The notes beneath the pieces are model-generated. The model did no database searches, was not told the DNA's origin, and worked only from the letters and a program-made list of their open reading frames with translations. Shown here piece after piece: positions 48,174-57,094 of a stretch of 64,000 bases of DNA (positions are counted from its first letter, which is position 1; each line of letters starts with the position of its first letter). Origin of the DNA: Candidatus Halocynthiibacter alkanivorans (GTDB lineage Bacteria > Pseudomonadota > Alphaproteobacteria > Rhodobacterales > Rhodobacteraceae); NCBI RefSeq assembly GCF_003333265.1, contig NZ_QOLB01000130.1:54843-118842 (forward strand), in the 5' to 3' direction. The position numbers were made by a program, and so were the translations under genes.

Positions 48174-48794
48174 ATGACCCGTACAAGAGTTTTGGCCGCA
48201 ACAAGCGCTACATCCGTGATACTTGCTGTTGGCGCCTGGTTCGCCTTTGGCCCCGGACCCGGTGATCAGTTTGCGCAGTGCAGCACCAGCCAGATTGCCG
48301 GTGGCACCGCTACCATTGGCGGCCCGTTTGAGCTGATCTCGGAAACCGGGGAAACGGTGACCGATAAAGATGTGATCACCAAACCGACCATTGTCTACTT
48401 TGGGTATACCTTCTGCCCCGACGTCTGCCCGCTGGACAATGCGCGCAACGCCGATGCGGTCTATATGCTGCAGGAACAGGGCTTTGATGTGCAGCCGGCC
48501 TTTATCACTATTGATCCGGCGCGCGACACGGTTGAAGTGGTCAAAGACTACACCGATCTGTTTCACCCGGAAATGATCGGGCTGACCGGCAGCCTCGAGC
48601 AGGTCAAAGCCGCCTCCAAAGCCTATAAAACCTATTTCAGCCAGCAGGCGGACGACAGCGAGTTCTATCTGATGAACCATTCGACGTTCAGCTATCTGAT
48701 GTTGCCGGAGCAGGGGTTTGTCGAATATTTCGGCCGCGACGTCAGTGCTGAGAAGATGGCGGAAACGGCCGCCTGTTATATCGGCGCGGCCTGA
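48174..48794 (+). CDS. senC: SCO1/SenC copper chaperone
   Basis: A 206-residue membrane-anchored thioredoxin-fold protein (anchor VLAATSATSVILAVGAWFAF). Copper ligands are Cys81 and Cys85 in CPDVC and His169 in NHSTFSYL. It delivers copper to cytochrome c oxidase and in Rhodobacter is needed for the redox signal to RegB. AAGGA precedes the ATG at 48174. Upstream of regA by 121 bases. Confidence 0.95.
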   Translation: MTRTRVLAATSATSVILAVGAWFAFGPGPGDQFAQCSTSQIAGGTATIGGPFELISETGETVTDKDVITKPTIVYFGYTFCPDVCPLDNARNADAVYMLQEQGFDVQPAFITIDPARDTVEVVKDYTDLFHPEMIGLTGSLEQVKAASKAYKTYFSQQADDSEFYLMNHSTFSYLMLPEQGFVEYFGRDVSAEKMAETAACYIGAA

Positions 48795-48915
48795 TTCGGC
48801 CGAAAATATGCGCGCGGCTGCCGGGTGGTCCGGCGCCGCGGCGATGAGTTTGACCTTGCCGGGGCAAAGGTCCAGGTTGACGAAAAGATAAAGCTGTTGC
48901 GGAAAAGGGGATCCG

Positions 48916-49470
48916 ATGTCTGAGCGCGGTATTGCAGAGATTGGCGAAGATAAATCCTTGCTGTTGGTGGACGATGACGAGCCGTTTTTGCGGCGTCTGG
49001 CCCGGGCGATGGAAAAACGCGGTTTTGAAGTTGAAACGGCGCTGACCGTGGCCGCCGGGCGTGCCATTGCCACCGCGCGGCCGCCGGCCTTTGCGGTGGT
49101 GGACCTGCGGCTGGGCGACGGCAACGGGCTGGATGTGGTCGAGGTGCTGCGCGAGAAACGCCCTGAAAGCCGCATCGTGGTGCTGACCGGTTATGGCGCC
49201 ATTGCCACCGCTGTGGCGGCGGTGAAAATCGGGGCTGCGGATTACCTGTCCAAACCGGCTGATGCCAATGATATCACTGCCGCGTTGCTGGCCAGTGGCG
49301 ACGGGCTGCCCCCGCCACCGGAAAACCCGATGTCAGCAGACCGGGTGCGCTGGGAGCATATTCAGCGGGTCTATGAGCTCTGTGACCGCAACGTGTCTGA
49401 GACCGCCCGGCGTCTGAACATGCACCGGCGTACGCTGCAGCGCATCCTGGCCAAACGCAGCCCGCGTTAA
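48916..49470 (+). CDS. regA: Global redox response regulator RegA (PrrA/ActR)
   Basis: A 184-residue regulator: receiver domain with phosphoacceptor Asp63 (VVDLRLGDGNGL) and LSKPAD, a proline linker (GLPPPPENP) and a Fis-type helix-turn-helix (RNVSETARRLNMHRRTLQRILAKRSPR) at the very end. This last part is nearly invariant in RegA proteins. It controls respiration, photosynthesis or carbon fixation genes. The hvrA gene found next to regA in R. capsulatus is not seen here. Confidence 0.96.
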   Translation: MSERGIAEIGEDKSLLLVDDDEPFLRRLARAMEKRGFEVETALTVAAGRAIATARPPAFAVVDLRLGDGNGLDVVEVLREKRPESRIVVLTGYGAIATAVAAVKIGAADYLSKPADANDITAALLASGDGLPPPPENPMSADRVRWEHIQRVYELCDRNVSETARRLNMHRRTLQRILAKRSPR

Positions 49471-49571
49471 GACCGATCTGGGATGGGGGCGTGGTGAGTG
49501 CCGCGCCGGGTCAGGCGTCCGGTGCAGAACAGGTCGCTGCAGCCCGGTCCGGGGCTTTGTCCCGGGCATTG

Positions 49572-50483
49572 TCAGGAGAAATTGTCTGCGGCCCTGTCTG
49601 TGGCCGGATCTGCTGCCTGGCCGCGCAGCCAGCGCAGCAGGCGTTTCAGTTTTGGCGACGGCACATCACCGCTCGTCACCAGGTGATAGCCAAGCCCGCC
49701 GCTTTCACCCTGATGCAGCGCGATCATGCGACCCTCGGCCAGGTCGTTTTCCACCAGCGCGCGGGCCTGGATCGACAGGCCATGGCCGGCGCGCACCGCC
49801 GCATGTGCCATGCCAAGTGTGCCCATGTCCTCAAACGGTATCTTTTCAAAATCCAGCCCGATGGCGCGGCCCCAGACCTGTTGTTCTTTGGCCGCAAAAG
49901 CAAAGAACCAACGCAGGGTTTCCGGCGTACCGAGTTCCGCGAGCGTGGTCGCGCCGCGGGCGTAAGCCATTGAAGCCACCACCACAAAGGGTGACATCAG
50001 CAAGGGTTCGACCTGTAACCCGGGCCAGCTGCCGTCGCCAAAGCGGATCGCCAGATCAACGCCGTCGCGGCGCATATCCACCAGATCCGTTGACGGTTGC
50101 AGCGACAGGGCGATGTCCGGGTTGCTGGCCCAGAACCCGCCCAGCCGCGGCATCAGCCAACTCTCGGCAAAAGACGGGGTGAGCGACAGCACCAGCGGCC
50201 GGTTTTCCTGCTCAGCGCTCAGCTGATGAATGCCGTCCGCAATGGTTGAAAACCCCTCGCTCAGACTGGCGGCCAGCCGGGCGCCGGCGTCTGTGGTCAC
50301 CATATTGTGACCCTGGCGCCGGATCAGACTGTGCCCCAGCCGGGATTCCAGCCCGCGCACATGCTGGGCAATGGCGGCCTGTGTGACGTTCAGCTCGCGC
50401 GCTGCGGCGGAAAAACTGTTGTTGCGGGCGCTGGCTTCAAAGGCGCGCAGGGCCGCGAGAGAGGGGATATTGCGCCAGTCCAT
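49572..50483 (-). CDS. LysR-family regulator, GcvA-like
   Basis: A 303-residue regulator with an N-terminal winged helix (IPSLAALRAFEASARNNSFS, AARELNVTQAAIAQHV) and a periplasmic-binding-like effector domain containing DLVDMRRDGVDLAIRFGDG, the segment that marks the GcvA group. The ATG at 50483 lies six bases after GGAG; a TTG at 50495 is in frame but less likely. It is divergent from a 51-codon gene, with about 106 bases between, so that gene is the first candidate target. Confidence 0.9.
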   Translation of the reverse strand: MDWRNIPSLAALRAFEASARNNSFSAAARELNVTQAAIAQHVRGLESRLGHSLIRRQGHNMVTTDAGARLAASLSEGFSTIADGIHQLSAEQENRPLVLSLTPSFAESWLMPRLGGFWASNPDIALSLQPSTDLVDMRRDGVDLAIRFGDGSWPGLQVEPLLMSPFVVVASMAYARGATTLAELGTPETLRWFFAFAAKEQQVWGRAIGLDFEKIPFEDMGTLGMAHAAVRAGHGLSIQARALVENDLAEGRMIALHQGESGGLGYHLVTSGDVPSPKLKRLLRWLRGQAADPATDRAADNFS

Positions 50484-50589
50484 GTCGCGCTCCAATGATA
50501 GTTTTACTAATAGTGTGAAAATTATCCGGATTCGTCTTGCCCGGTCAAGCGGCGTAAAAGAAATCCATAACCTTCACAGGAGAGACGCA

Positions 50590-50745
50590 ATGTTCGGTAT
50601 ATTCTCAAGCGCTATCAACACAGCAACCCGCACCCCGGGCGGCACGACCCCGCCACGCAATGAACGCGGCGACTGGTATGAGGTCCGGCGGCAGTTGAAA
50701 GAAGAACTTCGTCGTCAGCTGCATCTGCGCGGCGGCAGTTGGTGA
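50590..50745 (+). CDS. Small basic protein of unknown function
   Basis: Fifty-one codons starting MFGIFSSAINTATRTP, with a basic helical second half (YEVRRQLKEELRRQLHLRG) that could bind nucleic acid or a membrane. AGGAGA lies close upstream of the ATG. It abuts the convergent GNAT gene with no gap. The divergent LysR regulator suggests regulated expression. I do not recognise a family. Confidence 0.6.
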   Translation: MFGIFSSAINTATRTPGGTTPPRNERGDWYEVRRQLKEELRRQLHLRGGSW

Positions 50746-51234
50746 TCAGAGGTCAAAGCGTTTGCTGATCTTATTGACGAGGGTACCGTCAGGCAGAGCC
50801 ACATCCTCGTCAAACCGCCAGTCGCGAAATCCGCGGCTTTGATAATAGGTCAGCCCGCTTTCATTGTCCGCACGGATGGTGGCATTGATCCAGATATAGC
50901 CCAGCTGCTGCGCCGCCTGGCGGGTGGCATCAAACAGGCGGGAGCCGATACCAAGCCCTGTCTGTCCCATGCGCACAAAGGTGGCGATGTCCACCGCACC
51001 TGGCGGCAGCGTCGCATTGGGGCCGATCCACTGAAAGCCGACGACCTCGCCCAGGCTGTCACGCGCCACCTGGCAGGCGCTGTCATCGGGCTGGCTGAGC
51101 AGCACCCAGTCGCGCAGATCACCGGCTGAAACCGGATCGGTCAGGGCGGTGGTGCCGCCGGCTTTGATAATGTCGTTGAGAAGCTCTGCCATCTCGCGGC
51201 AGTCACCAGTGGCGGCGCGTTGCGTCCGGATCAT
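50746..51234 (-). CDS. GNAT-family N-acetyltransferase
   Basis: A 162-residue GNAT protein. The acetyl-CoA loop is GLGIGSRLFDATRQAAQQLG and the C-terminal NESGLTYYQSRGFRDW is typical. The substrate is unknown; size and pattern resemble PAT/bar-like or small-molecule acetyltransferases. It overlaps the HD-domain gene upstream by four bases (ATGA). Confidence 0.85.
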   Translation of the reverse strand: MIRTQRAATGDCREMAELLNDIIKAGGTTALTDPVSAGDLRDWVLLSQPDDSACQVARDSLGEVVGFQWIGPNATLPPGAVDIATFVRMGQTGLGIGSRLFDATRQAAQQLGYIWINATIRADNESGLTYYQSRGFRDWRFDEDVALPDGTLVNKISKRFDL

Positions 51235-51830
51235 GCGAGCTGCTCCAGCAAGGCCTGGTGGCGGGCGGTGAAATCACGGCGTACTTCCACCGGCGGGCGC
51301 AGGGAAATTTCCAGATCCTGCACCAGTTCTGGTTTTTGCCTGCCAAACAGCTTGTCGGCTTCAGCAACACTGAAACCGGCGATCTGGGTCGCTTCCAGCC
51401 AGGCCGAGATCCTGTCAGCGCGTTTGATGTTCTTTTTTACCGAGACCGGCAGCACGGCGGGCAGACCAAAACGCACATGGATCGCTGCCATCAACCGTTC
51501 GTCCAGCAGGCCGTAATCAGGGCCGACCGCGGCTTTGACCGGGGAAATCATGTCGCCGATCACATATTCCGGTGCGTCATGCAAAAGCGCTGCCAATCGC
51601 CATTTCACCGGCGCTTTGGGGCAGATGCGGCCAAAAATGTCTTCCACCAGGATTGAATGTTCCGCCACCGAATAGGCAAAATCGCCGCTGGTCTGCCCGT
51701 TCCAGCGCGCCACAAAGGCCAGGCCGTGCGCAATGTCTTCGATTTCAATGTCAACGGGGGTGGGGTCCAGCAGGTCAAGCCGGCGGCCCGACAGCATGCG
51801 CTGCCACGCGCGGGGTTGTTTCATCTTCAC
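51231..51830 (-). CDS. HD-domain hydrolase, 5'-deoxynucleotidase (YfbR)-like
   Basis: A 199-residue HD protein. The metal ligands are in SVAEHSILV and LLHDAPEYVIGD, and a further aspartate in KRADRISAW. This arrangement matches the YfbR group of 5'-nucleotidases for dNMPs. It is divergent from ahcY with a gap of about 100 bases and coupled to the GNAT gene. AGGTGA is before the ATG. The nucleotide substrate is inferred only from the family. Confidence 0.85.
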   Translation of the reverse strand: MKMKQPRAWQRMLSGRRLDLLDPTPVDIEIEDIAHGLAFVARWNGQTSGDFAYSVAEHSILVEDIFGRICPKAPVKWRLAALLHDAPEYVIGDMISPVKAAVGPDYGLLDERLMAAIHVRFGLPAVLPVSVKKNIKRADRISAWLEATQIAGFSVAEADKLFGRQKPELVQDLEISLRPPVEVRRDFTARHQALLEQLA

Positions 51831-51888
51831 CTCTCTTACACCTGCGCAGGGTAATCCGGTCAGGCGACTATTGTCGAGACCCGGGCAG

Positions 51889-51927
51889 GGTGTTATCTCC
51901 GCCTGGATAAAACACCGTTTTGGAGGG
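51889..51927 (+). promoter_or_regulatory. Leader hairpin masking the ahcY ribosome binding site (candidate riboswitch)
   Basis: GGTGTT (51889-51894) pairs with AACACC (51911-51916). The loop contains CTCC (51897-51900), complementary to the GGAG of the ahcY ribosome binding site (51922-51925), five bases after the stem. The stem, CTCC-type loop and trailing GGAG form a small H-type pseudoknot layout like the SAM/SAH riboswitch of Rhodobacterales, which is known from metK leaders. The comparison is from memory of that structure. Confidence 0.4.
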
Positions 51928-51931
51928 CAAT

Positions 51932-53332
51932 ATGACCCAGGATTATATCATTAAAGACATTTCCCTGGCGGCGTTTGGCCGCAAGGAACTGGATATCGCA
52001 GAAACCGAAATGCCGGGCCTGATGGCGCTGCGTGCGGAATATGGCGAAAGCAAGCCGCTGAAAGGCGCCCGCATTGCCGGCTCCCTGCACATGACAATTC
52101 AGACGGCTGTTCTGATTGAAACGCTGAACGCGCTGGGCGCGGATGTGCGCTGGGCCTCCTGCAACATCTTTTCGACTCAGGACCATGCGGCGGCGGCGAT
52201 CGCCGAGGGCGGCACACCTGTGTTTGCGATCAAAGGCGAAACGCTGGAAGAATACTGGGACTACGCGGACCGGATTTTCTTCTTTGGTGGCGAAGACGGC
52301 ACTGCCAACCTGATCCTGGATGATGGTGGCGACGCGACCATGTATATCCTGCTGGGTGCACGGGTTGAGGCCGGCGAAACCGGTCTGATCGACGTGCCGA
52401 CCTCGGAAGAAGAAATTGCGTTTTTCGCCCAGATCAAAAAGCGCATGAAAGCCAGCCCCGGCTGGTTCACCAAACAGCGTGACGCGCTGCAGGGTGTGTC
52501 GGAAGAAACCACCACCGGTGTGCACCGTCTCTATGAGCTGGTGAAATCCGGCCATCTGCCCTTCCCGGCGATCAACGTGAATGATTCGGTCACCAAGTCG
52601 AAATTCGACAACAAATACGGCTGTAAAGAATCGCTGGTCGACGGCATCCGTCGCGCCACCGATACGATGATGGCCGGTAAAGTTGCGGTTGTCTGTGGTT
52701 ATGGCGATGTGGGCAAAGGCTGTGCGGCCTCGCTCAGCGGTGCCGGCGCCCGGGTGAAAGTGACCGAGATTGATCCGATCTGTGCGCTGCAGGCGGCGAT
52801 GGACGGGTTTGAAGTTGTGATCCTGGAAGAGGTGGTTTCGTCCGCCGATATCTTCATCACCACCACCGGCAACAAAGACATCATCCGTATCGAGCATATG
52901 CGCGAGATGAAGGACATGGCGATCGTTGGCAACATTGGTCACTTTGACAATGAAATCCAGGTGGCAGCGCTGAAAAACCACAAATGGACCAACATCAAAG
53001 ACCAGGTGGATATGATCGAGATGCCGTCCGGCGCCCGTCTGATCCTGCTGTCTGAAGGCCGTCTCTTGAACCTTGGCAATGCCACCGGTCACCCGTCTTT
53101 TGTGATGTCTGCCTCCTTCACCAACCAGGTGCTGGCGCAGATCGAACTGTGGGTCAACGGCGACAACTACAAAAACGACGTCTATATCCTGCCCAAACAT
53201 CTGGATGAAAAAGTGGCACGTCTGCACCTGGAACGTGTGGGTGTGAAACTGTCGACCCTGAGCAAAGAGCAGGCCGATTATATCGGTGTGACCGTTGACG
53301 GTCCGTTCAAGCCGGAACATTACCGCTACTGA
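51932..53332 (+). CDS. ahcY: Adenosylhomocysteinase
   Basis: The 466-residue enzyme splits S-adenosylhomocysteine to homocysteine and adenosine, keeping methylation going. Signatures: [28 protein letters not shown] with the NAD-dependent catalytic Lys and Asp, the NAD loop [16 protein letters not shown], and the C-terminal KPEHYRY. GGAGGG stands five bases before the ATG at 51932. It ends in a strong terminator. Confidence 0.98.
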   Translation: MTQDYIIKDISLAAFGRKELDIAETEMPGLMALRAEYGESKPLKGARIAGSLHMTIQTAVLIETLNALGADVRWASCNIFSTQDHAAAAIAEGGTPVFAIKGETLEEYWDYADRIFFFGGEDGTANLILDDGGDATMYILLGARVEAGETGLIDVPTSEEEIAFFAQIKKRMKASPGWFTKQRDALQGVSEETTTGVHRLYELVKSGHLPFPAINVNDSVTKSKFDNKYGCKESLVDGIRRATDTMMAGKVAVVCGYGDVGKGCAASLSGAGARVKVTEIDPICALQAAMDGFEVVILEEVVSSADIFITTTGNKDIIRIEHMREMKDMAIVGNIGHFDNEIQVAALKNHKWTNIKDQVDMIEMPSGARLILLSEGRLLNLGNATGHPSFVMSASFTNQVLAQIELWVNGDNYKNDVYILPKHLDEKVARLHLERVGVKLSTLSKEQADYIGVTVDGPFKPEHYRY

Positions 53333-53357
53333 TCTGACAGCATTTGTCGGATCGCTG

Positions 53358-53389
53358 AAAACGCCGGGCCACACGCCCGGCGTTTTTTT
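53358..53389 (+). terminator. Intrinsic terminator of ahcY
   Basis: AAACGCCGGGC pairs with GCCCGGCGTTT over five bases and is followed by a T tract. From here to the beta-barrel gene at 53637 there are about 250 bases in which I see no gene or clear signal. Confidence 0.92.
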
Positions 53390-53636
53390 ATGCGACGTAT
53401 ACTGGCAGTGTTGCCCGCTGTTTTACCTTTGGGCCGAACTCGTCAGCTGCGCCACGGCCCACATCAATTGTGCAAAATCGTGCCGACCAGGCGGGAACTG
53501 GCCGGTATGGCCAGCGATACAAGCCACTTGCCGCACAGCTGCGGCGATCACAATTCTGTGATGACGGCAGAGCTTTCCCCGCTGCCGCCCGGCTCTACCT
53601 GCGTCCCATTGCTCCTTCACTATAAGGAAACGGGAC

Positions 53637-54152
53637 ATGAGACTTTGGCAAACAGTTGCACTCAGTGTCGCATTGGCGGCCCCCATCAGCGTCCATGCCG
53701 GGGCGCTGGACGGGTTTTACGGCGGCGCGGCGCTTGGCTATGCAGATGCCAGCGCCAGTGGCACCAGCGGCGACGGTGAGATATTTGGCGTCTTTGGCGG
53801 CTATAATTACACCTGGGGCGCCACGGTGGTCGGCGGCGAGCTGTCCTATGATACCACCAATATCGACCTGAGCGGTGGGGGCTCCTTTGATGAGATGCTG
53901 CGCCTGAAAGGGCGGGTCGGTACAGAGATCGGCGATGGGCTGCTCTATGGCACACTGGGCTATGTCAGAGGCTACAGTACCGGCTTTGGCGATGATGATG
54001 GTTGGCTCTATGGCTTTGGCTATGACTACAACCTGTCGGACACAACCTTTATCGGTGCGGAATATCTGCGCCAGGAGTTTGACAGTTTTGGCAGTTCCGG
54101 GCTGGATTTCGACGTCGACACTTATTCGCTGCGCGTAGGTTTCCGGTTCTGA
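53637..54152 (+). CDS. Outer-membrane beta-barrel protein (Omp25/opacity-like)
   Basis: A 171-residue protein with a signal peptide (MRLWQTVALSVALAAPISVHA, cleavage after HA), alternating hydrophobic strands (FYGGAALGYADA, GVFGGYNYTWG, LLYGTLGYVRGY) and a final aromatic residue in LRVGFRF, the outer-membrane insertion signal. An eight-stranded barrel is expected. It has neither a peptidoglycan-binding domain nor a neighbour that points to a function. AAGGAAACGGGAC precedes the ATG. Confidence 0.85.
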   Translation: MRLWQTVALSVALAAPISVHAGALDGFYGGAALGYADASASGTSGDGEIFGVFGGYNYTWGATVVGGELSYDTTNIDLSGGGSFDEMLRLKGRVGTEIGDGLLYGTLGYVRGYSTGFGDDDGWLYGFGYDYNLSDTTFIGAEYLRQEFDSFGSSGLDFDVDTYSLRVGFRF

Positions 54153-54334
54153 GCCCGCCGCGATTATGGCCGGGACATTGCTGAGACCCTGACAGGGCGC
54201 CCGGCCTGAATGATTTGCCAAGCAGGCCTGCCTCAGGCATAGATTTCCCTTTTTTTGCCGTGCCGCCAGCGCTAGAATTCCGCTGGCTGGCCCGCAATGG
54301 TTGTGCGGACACTGGTAGTATTGGGAGTGGTGTT

Positions 54335-54682
54335 ATGGGTAAACGTGATGATCTGATCGCATTATATGCCAGTGATCTGAGCCATAAATGTGGTGTTGTA
54401 CCGGATATGGAGCTGTTGGGCAAAGTGACCATCGGCTGTGGCCCGGCGATTTACAACGCGGAGACCGCCGTAATTGCCGTGAATGATCCGGCTGAGTTGC
54501 AGATGGTGAAAAACAACTTTCTGATCCGGAAACTGGGGCTGGCCGACAGCGCCGAGCTTATGGATGCGATTGAGTCGGTGCTTGAGACCTATGGCCGCAC
54601 TGAGCCGGTGAAATACCGGGCGGTGGTCTATTACATGCTGACCCGGTATTTTGGCAAAGAGTCCATTTATGGCCTCGGCTGA
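54335..54682 (+). CDS. DUF2853-family protein
   Basis: A 115-residue protein matching DUF2853 in its whole length: LIALYASDLSHKCG, KVTIGCGPAIYN, MVKNNFLIRKLGL, and YRAVVYYMLTRYFGKESIYG. The family is small, cytosolic and of unknown role. The ATG at 54335 is preceded by GGGAG and begins the conserved region; the frame extends further upstream but without similarity. Confidence 0.88.
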   Translation: MGKRDDLIALYASDLSHKCGVVPDMELLGKVTIGCGPAIYNAETAVIAVNDPAELQMVKNNFLIRKLGLADSAELMDAIESVLETYGRTEPVKYRAVVYYMLTRYFGKESIYGLG

Positions 54683-54763
54683 GCCTGTCTGATCTGCAAT
54701 ACCCCCGGTCGCCGCTGCTACGATGTTAACGATGTTAACGATAATTTCCAGAGACTTAACAAA

Positions 54764-54931
54764 CTGACTCCTGTTCTAGCTATTTGCAGTTTGCGAAAAC
54801 AGGCCAGTCAGATTAGCTTGAATACACGGCGCCAGGATGGCCCGGAGCAGTTTACAGAACAACATGGGCACCTACGGGGTGCAAGTGGGGTGATGGAGGG
54901 TTCCGGGGGGTCGGAGCCCTCCAACTTTTTT
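54764..54931 (+). ncRNA. Candidate structured small RNA ending in a terminator
   Basis: Between DUF2853 and the DUF1761 gene lie three hairpins in a row: CTGACtCCTGTT with AACAGG-CCA-GTCAG (54764-54811), GCACC with GGGTGC near 54869-54882, and a terminator at 54895-54931. No coding frame fits. The order of hairpins and final terminator is what a small RNA of about 170 bases would show. A direct repeat of GATGTTAAC lies just upstream. I could not find a convincing promoter, so a long 3' untranslated region of DUF2853 is the alternative. Confidence 0.35.
54895..54931 (+). terminator. Intrinsic terminator after DUF2853 or the candidate RNA
   Basis: GGAGGGtTCCG pairs with CGGAgCCCTCC around a G-rich loop and is followed by AACTTTTTT. 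It is about 210 bases after the DUF2853 stop. Confidence 0.8.
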
Positions 54932-54966
54932 GGGCAGCAGACAAAAATTCCTTTTTCAGTATCGCG

Positions 54967-55353
54967 TCAGAACAGCGTCAGGATGGCGCCAATAATGGTG
55001 CAGCCGATGAGCGCATAGCCCCCGTCAATCAACATCAGCGTGCGCGACCGCGCCGCATAGGCGTAATTGGTGACAATCCAGGGCGCGGCGATAAAAGCGC
55101 CGAGACCCAGACCGGCCACCAGGCCTTTGCCCACCGAATCAATCCCGGCCATGCCGAACATATCGCGCATCATGCCGGCCACCAGAATAACGGCGATGGC
55201 GGAAATGATGAACGGGGTGGGACCGGCGCTCACCGGCCTGCCGTTTTCATCCAGTTCAACGCCCGATGCCCTGACCCAGCTGTCGCCCGGCCGCATATAC
55301 CAGAGGGCGCCAAAGACATACGCTCCGGCCGCGGCAAGCAATATCACTTCCAT
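54967..55353 (-). CDS. DUF1761-like membrane protein
   Basis: A 128-residue protein with four hydrophobic segments (LLAAAGAYVFGALWYM, PFIISAIAVILVAGMM, GLVAGLGLGAFIAAPWIV, IDGGYALIGCTIIGAILTLF). The AGALWY-type start and AGMMRDMF match DUF1761, a family of unknown function. AGGAGG lies close upstream of the ATG. It stands alone between terminators. Confidence 0.8.
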   Translation of the reverse strand: MEVILLAAAGAYVFGALWYMRPGDSWVRASGVELDENGRPVSAGPTPFIISAIAVILVAGMMRDMFGMAGIDSVGKGLVAGLGLGAFIAAPWIVTNYAYAARSRTLMLIDGGYALIGCTIIGAILTLF

Positions 55354-55436
55354 CGCATATCCTCCTGCTGGTGTTTCACAACAGCAGGGCGTGGAAAGGC
55401 AACGAGGCTACGATTTTTTCGTTATATGTTGTTCGC

Positions 55437-55856
55437 TTACGGCTCGGTCTGGCCGAGCTCGCAGAGGATGTTCCATTCCGTCTCGCTGACCGGCTGCACG
55501 GAGAGACGGGTGTTGTTGACCAGCACCATGTCTGTCAATCGTGCGTCTTCTTTGCACATCGCCAGGCTGACCGGGCGGGTGAAAGGGCGCACCGCTTTGA
55601 TATCGACGCAGTCCCAGCGCGCATCATCAGTGCTGCTGTCGGGATGGGAGGTGGCGCAGACTTCAACAATGCCCACCACTTCTTTGTCGGCGCGGGAATG
55701 ATAGAAAAAGCCCAGATCGCCAAGCTGCATCAGGCGCATATTGTTACGCGCCTGATAATTGCGCACGCCGTCCCATTCCTCGCCTGCGGCGCCTTTGGCA
55801 ACCTGCTGATCCCAGGACCAGGTGTCGGCTTCGGATTTGAACAGCCAGTAGGTCAT
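55437..55856 (-). CDS. EVE-domain protein
   Basis: A 139-residue EVE (PUA-like) protein: MTYWLFKSEADTWSWDQQ, WDGVRNYQARNNMR and GFFYHSRADKEVVGIVEV are diagnostic. EVE proteins are thought to bind modified bases in DNA or RNA, but this small housekeeping branch is uncharacterised. The ATG at 55856 overlaps the end of the YciI gene (TGATG). It is the last gene of the tsaD-gpsA-yciI-EVE unit. Confidence 0.92.
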   Translation of the reverse strand: MTYWLFKSEADTWSWDQQVAKGAAGEEWDGVRNYQARNNMRLMQLGDLGFFYHSRADKEVVGIVEVCATSHPDSSTDDARWDCVDIKAVRPFTRPVSLAMCKEDARLTDMVLVNNTRLSVQPVSETEWNILCELGQTEP

Positions 55857-56128
55857 CAGCCGATCACCCGCTTCCACGCCTCGATGCGCACGTTTTCAAA
55901 CAGACCGGCCAGCGCATAGGGGTCATTGTCAGCCCAGGCCTGCGCGGCGTCACGGTCGGCCACGTCCAGCACCACAAGAGAACCGCTCATCGCACCCTCA
56001 GCGTTCAGAAAAGGGCCGGCCTGGGTCACAACACCGGTCTCTTTGATATAGGCAAGGTGGGCGTCGCGGTTGTCGAGCCGGGTTTGAAGCGCACCCGCTT
56101 TGTCGGTGCAGATCAGGGTGTAGAGCAT
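55856..56128 (-). CDS. YciI-like protein
   Basis: A 90-residue YCII-domain protein (MLYTLICTDKAGALQTRLDNRDAHLAYI, FLNAEGAMSGSLVVLDVADRDAAQAW, DPYALAGLFENVRIEAW). The family has a ferredoxin-like fold and no established reaction. It is four bases downstream of gpsA and overlaps the EVE gene by one base. Confidence 0.9.
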   Translation of the reverse strand: MLYTLICTDKAGALQTRLDNRDAHLAYIKETGVVTQAGPFLNAEGAMSGSLVVLDVADRDAAQAWADNDPYALAGLFENVRIEAWKRVIG

Positions 56129-56131
56129 GGT

Positions 56132-57094
56132 TTATTCCTTGGTTAGCGGACGGGAGAGCAACGTCTCCATCGCCTCAGCAACAGTTATAGTGTGATCGAG
56201 GATTGCTGCAACAACGCGGGTGATCGGCATGTCGATATTGTTATCGGCCGCCAGACGGGCAACGGCGCGCGCAGTGGCGACACCTTCGGTGGTGATGCCA
56301 CTGGCCGTGCTGTCGCCCCGGCCCAACGCCAGGCCGTGGCTGAAATTGCGTGATTTTTCTGAGGTGCAGGTCAGCACCAGGTCACCAAAGCCCGACAGGC
56401 CGGCGAGCGTGTCGGCACGGGCGCCGCGGCTGGCGCCAAAGCGCACCATTTCCGCATAACCCCGGGTCATCAGCGCAGCGCGTGCACTTTCGCCAAGCCC
56501 GGCGCCGACGGTCAGCCCGCAGGCAATGGCGATGACGTTTTTGAGGGCGCCGCCGGTCTCGACCCCGGCAATATCGGTGCTGCGGTAGAGCCGCAGATTG
56601 GAGGTGCTGAGCTGCGCCTGCAGCCGGGTGGCGTCCGCTTCATCTTTGGTCGCCAGAGTCAGCGCTGTGGGCAGGCCGCGCGCAATATCGGCAGCAAAAC
56701 TGGGCCCCGACAGGATGGCTGCACCGGCATCTGGCACATGTTTACGGATCAGATCGGTGGCGGACAGGTTGCTCTTCAGATCGACGCCTTTGCAGCAGGC
56801 AATCAGGATTTTGTGCTGAAACAGGCTCGCATTTTGCGCCAGAAAACCCGCCAGCGCCTGCATCGGCACCGCCAGAAGAACGGTATCGGCCTCAATGTCG
56901 CGCAGATCGGAGATCACGCTCAGACTGTCGGGAAAGGGCGCGCCGGCCAGGCGTTTGCTGTTCACCCGGTCGCGCGCCAACTCGGCGGCGTGTTCCGCGT
57001 CCCGCGCCCAGAGCTGTACCGGGCGGTTGTCCCGGGCGATGGAAATGGCCAGAGCGGTGCCAAAGGCGCCGGCGCCCAGAACTGCGACACTCAT
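56132..57094 (-). CDS. gpsA: Glycerol-3-phosphate dehydrogenase [NAD(P)+]
   Basis: The 320-residue enzyme makes sn-glycerol-3-phosphate for phospholipids. The nucleotide-binding [18 protein letters not shown] is N-terminal, and the signature [11 protein letters not shown] and [13 protein letters not shown] with the catalytic Lys are present. It overlaps the tsaD stop by four bases. Confidence 0.97.
   Translation of the reverse strand: MSVAVLGAGAFGTALAISIARDNRPVQLWARDAEHAAELARDRVNSKRLAGAPFPDSLSVISDLRDIEADTVLLAVPMQALAGFLAQNASLFQHKILIACCKGVDLKSNLSATDLIRKHVPDAGAAILSGPSFAADIARGLPTALTLATKDEADATRLQAQLSTSNLRLYRSTDIAGVETGGALKNVIAIACGLTVGAGLGESARAALMTRGYAEMVRFGASRGARADTLAGLSGFGDLVLTCTSEKSRNFSHGLALGRGDSTASGITTEGVATARAVARLAADNNIDMPITRVVAAILDHTITVAEAMETLLSRPLTKE

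Noticed and set aside
54729..54741. TTAA repeats near 54730 as a CtrA site
   Set aside because: The two TTAA half-sites are spaced by five bases, not seven.
55437..55856. EVE-domain gene as part of a modified-DNA restriction system
   Set aside because: It is a stand-alone small EVE protein in the tsaD-gpsA operon, without nuclease or helicase neighbours.
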